DNA from: Cytophagales bacterium
GTDB lineage: Bacteria > Bacteroidota > Bacteroidia > Cytophagales > VRUD01
Reading direction: 5' to 3'
DNA: 64,000 nt
Assembly: GCA_019456305.1 (NCBI GenBank)
Contig: VRUD01000006.1
Span: 17,350-81,349 of the forward strand
The translations under genes and the position numbers were made by a program. Position 1 is the first letter of the stretch. Each line of letters starts with the position of its first letter. Shown one piece after another: positions 54,437 through 62,800 of the stretch. The notes under the pieces were generated by a model that was not told where the DNA came from, did no database searches, and saw nothing but the letters and a program-made list of their open reading frames with translations.

Positions 54437-55717
54437 ATGAGGATAGGTATTATCATCGGCCGTATTGGTGGTGTTGACGGTGTTGCCCTGGAAGCTGAAA
54501 AATGGATCGAGGTATTGCAGAAAATGGGGCATGAAATTTTCTTATTGGCAGGGCAATATGAAGAGCGGGAAATAGATAAAGAGCATGAAAGATCGTTACC
54601 TGTATTGTCTTTCTTTTCACTTACCTGTAAATGGGAGCAAGATCACGCATTTTTCAATCCCATTGATGATCCTGCTTCGCTGTTAGAGCACCTGGAAAAA
54701 ACTTCAGAAAAAATTGCCGGTAAAATTTGCAAATGGTTAGATGATAAAAAAATTGAAGTATTAATATCTGAAAATGCTTCTGCCCTGCCTTCCCATCTTT
54801 CCATGGGTATTGGAATTAAGAAAGCAATCGAAAAAACAGGCATCAACACGATTACCCATGACCACGACTTTGCCTGGGAAAGAGATGACAGATATTTTTC
54901 CCCACACAAAAAGATAAATCAATTAATTGAGCAAACTTTTCCCCTGCAAACATCATCACAAAACGTTCACTATGCAGTAATTAACCTGAACGCCAAAAAA
55001 ACGCTCAAAAAAAAGTTTGGAATAAACGCTGATGTAGTGCCAAACGTTATGGATTTTGAAATTCCTTTTGGGCAAATTACAGATGAAAATAAATTCCTTC
55101 TCAAAGATTTAGGATTAAACAAAAATGATATCCCCTTATTCCAGATAACAAGGATAGTAGGACGAAAAGGGATAGAAGTGGCGATCGAATTGGTTCACAG
55201 GCTTAAAGATGAAAATATCAAATTGATCGTTACCGGCAGCCATAAAGATGATGATGTGGGTAAATATTACAATTTCTTAAATGATTTGATACATGACTAT
55301 AATCTCCAGGATCAGGTATTATTCGGGGAAAGCAAAATAAAACACCATTCATGGATAGGTTACCGTGGCAGTAAAATATATTCTTTATCTGATGCCTATG
55401 CACATGCACGCGCCTGTACTTATTTTAGCACTTATGAAGGTTTTGGAAATGCATTTGTTGAAGCAGTAGTAGCTAAAAAACCAATTTTTGTAAATAATTA
55501 CAAACCAGTATTCATGCCTGATATTGGCAGTAAAGGATTTAAAGTTGTGATGCTTGAGAATAATGTACTCACCGGTAAAGCAGTGGATGAAATGAAAGAA
55601 ATTATTTATAACGAAAAATTATGCAAAGAGATCGGAGAATATAATTTTGAGATTGGAAAGAAGCATTTTTCTTATAGTTCTTTGAAGGATAAGCTGGGGA
55701 AATTGCTCGAATTTTGA
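54437..55717 (+). CDS. GT4-family glycosyltransferase
   Basis: A 426-residue retaining glycosyltransferase with two Rossmann-like halves. The N-terminal GRIGGVDGVALEAEKW and HDHDFAWERDDRYF segments and the C-terminal FQITRIVGRKGIEVAIELV and STYEGFGNAFVEAVVAKKP (donor-binding Glu pair) are seen. The N-terminal region shares the DGVxxExEK form and a related HD-F-WE segment with the giant frame 59886-64000, so they are related glycosyltransferases that once stood closer, before the island between them. Confidence 0.92.
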   Translation: MRIGIIIGRIGGVDGVALEAEKWIEVLQKMGHEIFLLAGQYEEREIDKEHERSLPVLSFFSLTCKWEQDHAFFNPIDDPASLLEHLEKTSEKIAGKICKWLDDKKIEVLISENASALPSHLSMGIGIKKAIEKTGINTITHDHDFAWERDDRYFSPHKKINQLIEQTFPLQTSSQNVHYAVINLNAKKTLKKKFGINADVVPNVMDFEIPFGQITDENKFLLKDLGLNKNDIPLFQITRIVGRKGIEVAIELVHRLKDENIKLIVTGSHKDDDVGKYYNFLNDLIHDYNLQDQVLFGESKIKHHSWIGYRGSKIYSLSDAYAHARACTYFSTYEGFGNAFVEAVVAKKPIFVNNYKPVFMPDIGSKGFKVVMLENNVLTGKAVDEMKEIIYNEKLCKEIGEYNFEIGKKHFSYSSLKDKLGKLLEF

Positions 55718-55719
55718 CT

Positions 55720-55743
55720 GATACATTAGAGTTTTTTAATTCT
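55720..55743. repeat. Left direct repeat (24 bp) of the accessory island
   Basis: Perfect 24-bp match to 59854-59877 (starts GATACATTAGAG). It begins right after the GT4 gene, with its twin right before the giant glycosyltransferase frame. The flanks differ, so the repeat is bounded sharply. Confidence 0.8.
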
Positions 55744-55882
55744 TTGAAAAACCTGTATCATTTAACATCATTTTGTGAATCTTAAATTTTTGACTCAGAA
55801 CCGATTAAATTTTGTCATTATAAGCTAAAGTACATTAAAGTAATTTGGTAGGATTGAAAAAAGCAATATATTTTTTGCAAAA

Positions 55883-55915
55883 AAAATAAAAATAACTATC
55901 TTTACGAATTGAAAA
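55883..55915 (+). promoter_or_regulatory. Duplicated promoter-like block, copy 1
   Basis: An about 33-bp block with the -7-like TATCTTTA, shared nearly exactly with 56524-56556. A TTTTTTG tract lies just before it (-33-like). It stands about 45-60 bp before the GTG start at 55960. Confidence 0.5.
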
Positions 55916-55959
55916 TTCGCCATAGGAGAAATGGATAGGAACTATTTGCATTTGAGTTA

Positions 55960-56274
55960 GTGGAAACAAAGAATTTATTCGAAATCAATTGTAAGCTCGG
56001 TAAACTAATAAAAATTACAGTTGAACATTGGAATTATATTAGAAATGTAAAACATCCTGAAGTGAATGGATTAGACAATGAAATTAAAGAAACATTAATA
56101 GATCCCATAGAAATCAAAAGAAGTAATTCAGATAAAAATGTGTTTTTGTATTATTCTGTACATAAAACAAATTATCTTTGTGTAGTTGCCAGACACTTAA
56201 ATAGAAGTGGATTTATCATAACAGTATATATCACAGATAAAATTAAAAAGGGAAAAACAATATGGACACCATAA
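55960..56274 (+). CDS. Putative small toxin, PBECR/DUF4258-like
   Basis: A 104-residue protein starting with GTG. The form HWNYIRNVKHPEV, then LYYSVHKTNYLCVVARHLNRSGFIITVYITDKIKKGKTIW is seen in small RelE/EndoU-like nuclease families (DUF4258 or PBECR, from memory). It overlaps by 13 bp the DUF2283 gene that follows, a pairing typical for toxin-antitoxin modules. Activity not shown. Confidence 0.6.
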   Translation: METKNLFEINCKLGKLIKITVEHWNYIRNVKHPEVNGLDNEIKETLIDPIEIKRSNSDKNVFLYYSVHKTNYLCVVARHLNRSGFIITVYITDKIKKGKTIWTP

Positions 56275-56483
56275 AGATCACATACGATAATATAGGTAAT
56301 ACATTAGATATTTGGTTCACAAAACCATCAAAAAATATAATATGTGATGATCTTGATAATGATACCATCATAAAAAGAGATTTGGATGGGAAAATTGTAG
56401 GAATTGAAATTCTCAATTATATTAAAAATAAACAGGAGATCGTTGATTCTATACCTTTAGAATTAATGCTTATACCTAAATAA
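56262..56483 (+). CDS. DUF2283-family protein
   Basis: A 73-residue protein with IKITYDNIGNTLDIWF and IIKRDLDGKIVGIEILN, the DUF2283 signature. The family often pairs with a small toxin-like gene, as here, and is a likely antitoxin. Overlaps the upstream gene by 13 bp. Confidence 0.8.
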   Translation: MDTIKITYDNIGNTLDIWFTKPSKNIICDDLDNDTIIKRDLDGKIVGIEILNYIKNKQEIVDSIPLELMLIPK

Positions 56484-56523
56484 AGTAAAAGAGTTGGAGG
56501 GAAAAGGATTATTCATCTTTTGC

Positions 56524-56556
56524 AAAATAAAAATAACTATCTTTACGAATTGAAAA
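56524..56556 (+). promoter_or_regulatory. Duplicated promoter-like block, copy 2
   Basis: Second copy of the block at 55883-55915, now before the DUF5678-like gene at 56635. The copies suggest gene pairs imported with the same promoter segment. Confidence 0.5.
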
Positions 56557-56634
56557 CAAACAATAAAATATGATATAGAAAAAAGAGTTTAAAACCTTAT
56601 TTTACAAATTTAACTATATATATAATTTTTAACA

Positions 56635-56874
56635 ATGTTAGACAAAGAGTTCAAATATTATTTAGATAATCAAGATAAACTTGTAAAAAAGTACACTGGC
56701 AAATACCTTGTTATAAAAGATAATGAGGTAATAGGTGTTCATGACACCGAATTAGACGCCTATAATAAAACCCAGGAACAAGGTCATAAATTAGGCACTT
56801 TTCTTATCCAGCGCTGCAGTGAGGGGCAAAACGATTATACAATAACACTTCATTCAAGGCCCGTCAATGCTTAG
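56635..56874 (+). CDS. DUF5678-like small protein
   Basis: A 79-residue protein with LVKKYTGKYLVIKDNEVIG and ELDAYNKTQEQGHKLGTFLIQR, as in the DUF5678 family. Its stop overlaps the start of the retropepsin-like gene by 8 bp. The two are probably a fixed gene pair found across many bacteria. Function unknown. Confidence 0.7.
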   Translation: MLDKEFKYYLDNQDKLVKKYTGKYLVIKDNEVIGVHDTELDAYNKTQEQGHKLGTFLIQRCSEGQNDYTITLHSRPVNA

Positions 56875-57349
56875 CAAAAATAAAATTCTTAAAAGCAGGG
56901 CTTTTACCTACAATTATAATGCTTTAGCAAATGAACTTCGTACAGAGGTAGGTATTATAGTTGTTGGTCAACCAGCAAAGAAAGGAAAAATATTTACAGC
57001 TATTTGGGATACGGGAGCAACAGTGACTTGTATAACTCCTAAAGTTGTTAAAGAATTAGGATTAAAGCCAATCAGTAAAAGAAAAATATATGGTGCAGAT
57101 GGAGAGTTAAAAGAACCCGCAGATACTTTTTTTGTTGATATTATTTTGCCTGATAAAGTTATCGTTCGACAAGTAAATGTAGCAGAATTAAAAAATCTTA
57201 AAGGTTGTGATATTTTAATTGGAATGGATATTATTACCATTGGTGATTTTTCTATTACTAATATCAATAGAAAAACAACATTTTCATTCAGGATGCCCTC
57301 TCTTGAAGAAATAGATTATGTAAAACAGTATAAAAAAGCTCAAGGATAA
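56867..57349 (+). CDS. Retropepsin-like aspartic protease domain protein
   Basis: A 160-residue cytoplasmic protein. It has FTAIWDTGATVTCIT (active-site DTGA loop near residue 47) and GCDILIGMDIITIGDF in the second conserved part. As in retroviral proteases a dimer is needed because only one active-site motif is present. No signal peptide. It forms a pair with the upstream DUF5678-like gene. Substrate unknown. Confidence 0.75.
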   Translation: MLSKNKILKSRAFTYNYNALANELRTEVGIIVVGQPAKKGKIFTAIWDTGATVTCITPKVVKELGLKPISKRKIYGADGELKEPADTFFVDIILPDKVIVRQVNVAELKNLKGCDILIGMDIITIGDFSITNINRKTTFSFRMPSLEEIDYVKQYKKAQG

Positions 57350-57541
57350 TAAATACAAAAAGCTTGTTAGCAATCAACCCTGTTACCAAAGATAATATTT
57401 GTTTCAAGTAAAAAGTAGAAAGTAAAAAGTAATTATTTTTAACTTTTCCTTTTTAATTTTAATTTTGAAATATTTTACTTAAATTTACAAATCATTAACA
57501 AACAATAAAATATTTTTTTTAAAAATAATCCTTACAAGAAA
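57350..57541. other. Intergenic gap with a short word array
   Basis: An AGTAAAA array at 57407-57432 and A/T-rich DNA, with no clear gene. Confidence 0.5.
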
Positions 57542-58009
57542 ATGAGATTACAATTCGAGGTTACTGGTAGACCACCTAGAAAAAGTGGAGCAAAATCATG
57601 TTGGGCAAGCGATGAAGCAAACTATGTTTTAGAATTAAGATTAAAGGCATTAGAAGCAAAACATAATGAAAATTTACTGGAACCAATCACCACTTCTGTA
57701 AGGATTAAGCTAACCATATTTTCTCCAAACATTACAGACAGAAGTAATTCTCAAACATATCTTGGTGATTTAGATACATTTGTAGCAGGAGTTTTTGAAT
57801 CATTGCAACCTGCAGATTCAAAAGTTATTCCAAATGACATATTCAACGGAAATGACGAAATTCATCCCTCTAAACCACTTATTTTATATGATGATGCACA
57901 AGTAGTGGAGGTATTAGCAAAGAAAATCAAAGATGGATCAGAGTACTATTCAGTAGTTATTGAAACTCTTGAAAAAAAGTATGATAGGTCAGGTAAAAAA
58001 TTATCATAA
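57542..58009 (+). CDS. RusA-like protein
   Basis: A 155-residue protein with the layout of RusA Holliday-junction resolvases: an N-terminal FEVTGRPPRK, the central GDLDTFVAGVFESLQ (Asp pair) and LYDDAQVVEVLAKK (second Asp pair). These four Asp would form the metal site. RusA genes are usually phage-derived, which fits the mobile nature of the island. The match is by motif only. Confidence 0.6.
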   Translation: MRLQFEVTGRPPRKSGAKSCWASDEANYVLELRLKALEAKHNENLLEPITTSVRIKLTIFSPNITDRSNSQTYLGDLDTFVAGVFESLQPADSKVIPNDIFNGNDEIHPSKPLILYDDAQVVEVLAKKIKDGSEYYSVVIETLEKKYDRSGKKLS

Positions 58010-58086
58010 AAACTTTAAAATTAACGACAGGTTTGAAAATTTTAAATCTATATAATTGTCTTATTATTGCCCTAATAGGTTAATAA

Positions 58087-58110
58087 AAAAAGCTAATTTA
58101 TGAGCTTTTT
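58087..58110 (+). terminator. Rho-independent terminator-like hairpin
   Basis: AAAAAGCT and AGCTTTTT arms around an 8-nt loop, 77 bp after the RusA-like gene. Confidence 0.5.
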
Positions 58111-58117
58111 CAATAAG

Positions 58118-58155
58118 TTTGAATATAAGTACTGAATTTGAATATAAGTACTGAA
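58118..58155. repeat. Two perfect 19-bp tandem units
   Basis: TTTGAATATAAGTACTGAA at 58118-58136 and 58137-58155. Confidence 0.8.
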
Positions 58156-58393
58156 ATAGCTACCGAAGGTTTAGTGCAACATTGTATAAAGTCCATTAAA
58201 ACGGGCTTTATACTTTTCGTTATGGGCAAGTTTAAAAAAACGACATAGCGGACACGTACAGACAAGAGCACCGTCACTTCTTAACACTTTGAAAATGTTT
58301 TAATATTGCAATACAAAAGTGGAGACCAGCAACCACTTAAAAAAACGGGGCGACACCGAAAAGCCAGACGAGTAGGAAATTAAAATAAATAAA

Positions 58394-59227
58394 ATGAAAA
58401 AGCTAATTATTGTTTTACTTGCAGTAGGAATGGCTGCACATAATTCTAATGCACAAATTACATTAGAACAATCTTATGCTGATAATCAAGGATTATCAAT
58501 AATTAAATTAGAAAATTCTGGTCATAAGTATTTACAATATGATTTAACTAATCAAATTGTAAAACTGTATAATTTAGACCATTCGATTTTTAAGACCATT
58601 TTGTTACCCACCCTTCAGCCTGCGACTCAAAATTTAAGCATTAGTTATATTTCTGAAAATTTATTTAACACAGATAATCTAATTGAAATACTCTGTTGGA
58701 AAAGGAATTGGCAGCCAACAAGTTGGATTGTTGGTGGGTCTGTTAAAATAATTAATGAAAATGGTAGCGTTGTTTTTTTACAAGATTCAATGGTAGTTGT
58801 CGAACAAAGAAGCACTACTTTTTATGGATATAATGATAAAAGTTCCTTTATCTATAATACAACAAATGGCACAAAGTTGATTCTATACTCATATAAAACA
58901 AATGATGAAGGATTTAAGGTTTTTTCTTTACCAGGCACTTTAATGGCTTCTATTAAAAATATTAATAGTGATAATTTAGAAGATAAATTTGTATTCCCAA
59001 ATCCTGCAAATTCTAATATCACAATTCCTTATGAATTAACTGAATCTTCCTTTGCAATTCTTACTATTTACGATACAAATGGTAAAGAAATACAGAATCT
59101 TAAAATTGATAAAACATTTAAGAATGTTTTTGTTGATGTAAGCAAATTTCAAAATGGAGTTTATCTCTACACTATTAAAAATGAAGCTAAATTAATTTCT
59201 AACGGTAAATTTATTGTCAGTAAATAA
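58394..59227 (+). CDS. T9SS-secreted protein with C-terminal sorting domain
   Basis: A 277-residue secreted protein with a signal peptide (MKKLIIVLLAVGMAAHNSNAQ) and a C-terminal type IX sorting domain: VFPNPANSNITIPYEL, TIYDTNGKEIQNLK, YLYTIKN and the closing KFIVSK. The middle has no recognised domain. Type IX cargo is specific to the Bacteroidota phylum. Gene stands alone in the island. Confidence 0.92.
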   Translation: MKKLIIVLLAVGMAAHNSNAQITLEQSYADNQGLSIIKLENSGHKYLQYDLTNQIVKLYNLDHSIFKTILLPTLQPATQNLSISYISENLFNTDNLIEILCWKRNWQPTSWIVGGSVKIINENGSVVFLQDSMVVVEQRSTTFYGYNDKSSFIYNTTNGTKLILYSYKTNDEGFKVFSLPGTLMASIKNINSDNLEDKFVFPNPANSNITIPYELTESSFAILTIYDTNGKEIQNLKIDKTFKNVFVDVSKFQNGVYLYTIKNEAKLISNGKFIVSK

Positions 59228-59345
59228 TTATGGAGAAATTAATAAACATTGACGAGACTGTTCCCAATGAATATTTCATTTTTATTGAAAGGACTAATTT
59301 TATTACTCACCATAACCTGACTGTTTGATATTCGATATTATTTAT

Positions 59346-59443
59346 TCATTGCATATTTTGTTCAAATATTGTATGAACGTCATAACCTGATTCCTGAAAC
59401 ATTTGTTTTATAGTAGGGCCAAGGTTTTCATCGAGTTTAAATT

Positions 59444-59447
<4 letters not shown>
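59346..59447 (-). pseudogene. Truncated DUF5615 PIN-like toxin
   Basis: From ATG 59447: MKFKLDENLGPTIKQMFQES and VHTIFEQNMQ, then stop. The family is normally about 110 residues, so the last two thirds are lost. The CATAACCTGA at 59312 and 59381 is a direct repeat flanking the broken end. The start overlaps the antitoxin stop (ATGA). Confidence 0.7.
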
Positions 59448-59798
<351 letters not shown>

Positions 59799-59853
59799 TT
59801 ATATTTAAAATACCAAAAATTATCTTAACTTATTGGAAGTATCGTTTTAAAGA

Positions 59854-59877
59854 GATACATTAGAGTTTTTTAATTCT
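59854..59877. repeat. Right direct repeat (24 bp) of the accessory island
   Basis: Perfect match to 55720-55743. It ends 8 bp before the ATG of the giant glycosyltransferase frame. Confidence 0.8.
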
Positions 59878-59885
59878 AATAAAAT

Positions 59886-62800
59886 ATGGGGAAAACACTT
59901 GTCCCGCCAAAGGCGGGAGTAGAGCAGATGATCGCTCAGCTCAAAGCCGAACCTGTCAATACATGGTTTGACCTGGGCTTGTTTATTGACAGGGTCAGAG
60001 AGAATAGAAAAGTACCTGCTGCTGAGCTTTCCGTGACTTTTGATGGATTTAAAAAAAAGCTGTCTAAAGGAGGCGTTGCATTTATTTCTTTTCTTTTTGC
60101 TGTAGATGGCGTTACCGTGGAAGTTGAGAAATATGCCAAGGCTTTCAGAAATATTTTATACTCACCAAATCATCAAATCACTAAATCACCAAACCTGCCC
60201 GCCATTCACAAAGCCAATACAAGGCAGGCGGGTCACCAAATACACTATATTGCCGGTGAAATATTGCCTGAAGCCGACCGCTTTATAGACCCGTCAATAC
60301 GTCAACATATCATCAAAGAGATCAGTGGTTTTGATAAATGGAATTTATACAATGACTTTTTCTTTACCAAATTACAACGGGGAAGCAAGCAGTACAATGA
60401 GCTGATAAGTAAATTTTGGAAAGAAGTTCTCCTCATCACGGAAAAATTAGGAAAAGTTATTGAAAAAAATAATATTCAACTACTCTACCTGATTAACGTT
60501 TGCTCCAATCCCGGCAATGTCTCTTTAGCGCTTTCTGTTGCGCTTATATCCGAATATCTGGGCATCCCGGTCATCAATAATAACCACGATTTTTACTGGG
60601 AAGGGGGAAATCGTAAAGAAGATATTATCAATAAAGGACTGAAACCAGGCCCAAGAGATTTCTTCTTTGCCAATGATCATCTGGGTGAATTTTTCTCCCA
60701 GATTGAAGTCCTCTATCCCTGGGAATCACGCTCATGGATGACGGTAAATATTAATAAAAACCAGACCGATCATGTTATTGAGCAGTTTGGCCATAACCCT
60801 GCAAATGTATGTGAAATAGGTACGGCAGTGGACACAAAAATATTTACAACAATCACAAAACGTAATAAAATAAAAGCCTTTCAGCAGGTGCAGGCAATAC
60901 TCAGTAACTACAAGAAAAATCTGCAAGTATTTACACCTGCTGAAATTATTCATCAAACATCCAATATCCAATATCCAATATCCACTGCTACTGCTACTGC
61001 TACTGCTACTTCTTCTTCTTCTTCTTCTTTCCTTCCCTTCCCAGTTCTGGTAGGCGCTAAAAAATCCCGTTCCTTTGATTTTATAAATAACAACATCGTA
61101 TTCCTCCAGCCTACCCGGCTGATGCCAAGGAAAAGAATTGAAGTGAATTTGAAACTTGTCGGCAAACTTTTTGAAAATGAAGATTTTATAGCAAAATTTA
61201 GAACCAATCCACAGCTTAAACTATCAATTTTGGTGACCGGCCCCATCCCCTTAGGCCAATTTCAATATTTTATAAAATTGTTGCATTCATTTTCAGAGTT
61301 TCTTAACGAGTTAAAGCCCAGGTATAGACAAAGGGTGTTCTTCGGTTTTTTGTTCAGTGAATTTGATAAAGAGCGTTTTAAAAAAAGGTTTCATCAGCCC
61401 ATTGATATACCCGAATTGTACAATATTGCTTCACTGATATTGCTGCCAAGCGAAACTGAAGGCAGGGGACTTCCCATTATTGAAGCTACCGCCTGCGGAA
61501 TACCCATATTCTGTAGAAGATACTACCCGGAAAAAGTTTATTCAGAAGTAATTGGAGAACACCTCGAAGAGAAAGACCGTTTGAAAGTCCTGGATTTTGA
61601 TGGTACACGAATCCCCGATAAATTGGTTGATAAGGTTATTGACAGGGTATTCTTTCCGCAAAATTACATTGGTGAAGTTGAGCATAACATAAAGGTTGTT
61701 CAAAAACGATATAGTATTCAATCTTTACAGACTATGCTTGAGGATATACTTTACAGGCTTTACCTCCAGCTACAGCCCAATGAAGGGTCAATGAGATTTA
61801 CTGTCAGAGCTTTAAACGAGTATAAAAAATGTGTTTCATTCACCAACAAAGACCTTGAATATATCATCAATACAAAAAACAGGCATTATCTTCCCGGTTT
61901 TGGACGGCTTGCTTTCATGTTGTACTTAAAATCGCTCATTGACCCAAGTTATTTCAGGGTAGAAGAACAGCAAATCCGGGGTATTGCCATGGTCTTTGCA
62001 CAAAAATGTATCTCGGATAGTTGTTCCTCTACCGGATACTCAGAAAGGACAGCAGAGTCAGAAATTGGTACTCTTCATCAATTCTACAACTGTGTTGACA
62101 ATATTTTTCATTATTACAAAGGTGAGGTTAAAATACGGCATGATCATTCATTTGCTTACCGTCACCGCAACAAAAAACATTACCCCTATCAGGATTTTAC
62201 CCACCATGAACTGACAGGTTTGATCAATATGATATACCACCAGATCATCTCTCCTTCTGTAAGGACTACCTTTAAAATAAGCCCCCATTTTTTTACTGAT
62301 TGGAATCTTGCGCTTTTCCAGCTTACCAATAGTTCAAACCTTGCAATTGATGACCGGAAGCTGCTTACAAAAATGCTGAGGGAAAACGTGCCTGTTGCTT
62401 ACTTTCCGGGTGAATATATCAAATATGAATTAGAATTTTTTGTATTACAACCAATCAGATCGAGATTGAAATTAAAAATAGAGGAAGAATTAACCGAGGG
62501 TTATTTAAAGAAACATTACAAAAACTTATCTCCGGTTTATATCTTTTGCACGGATAATCCTCACGGAAGGTGGCTCTCTGCCGAAGCAGTAGAAAATTAT
62601 ATAGCTGATTCGTCCCGGGTACTCGGGATTGATTCCGACAAAGTCAGGACAGGTAATCCGGCCAATCCTATTGATACTGAATTAAACTTACTTTACAAAT
62701 ATGGTATTTGTAAAATTGTAAAAACCAAACAATGGTGTGTTGGCATACATTTCCCGCAGCTTGGCCATGAAGCTTTAAAAATACTGGGCAAAATAAAACG

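Larger units (their letters stand above)
58010..58393. other. Gap with terminator, tandem repeat and attC-like sequence
   Basis: A hairpin terminator (58087-58110) with 8-bp arms and T-rich side, a 19-bp tandem repeat of two units (58118-58136, 58137-58155) and an inverted repeat (58184-58194 with 58203-58213). No gene seen. Confidence 0.6.

Noticed and set aside
60953..61246. Minus-strand frame with Glu and Ala-Val runs
   Set aside because: Reverse reading of the ACTGCT and TCT microsatellites in the giant gene.
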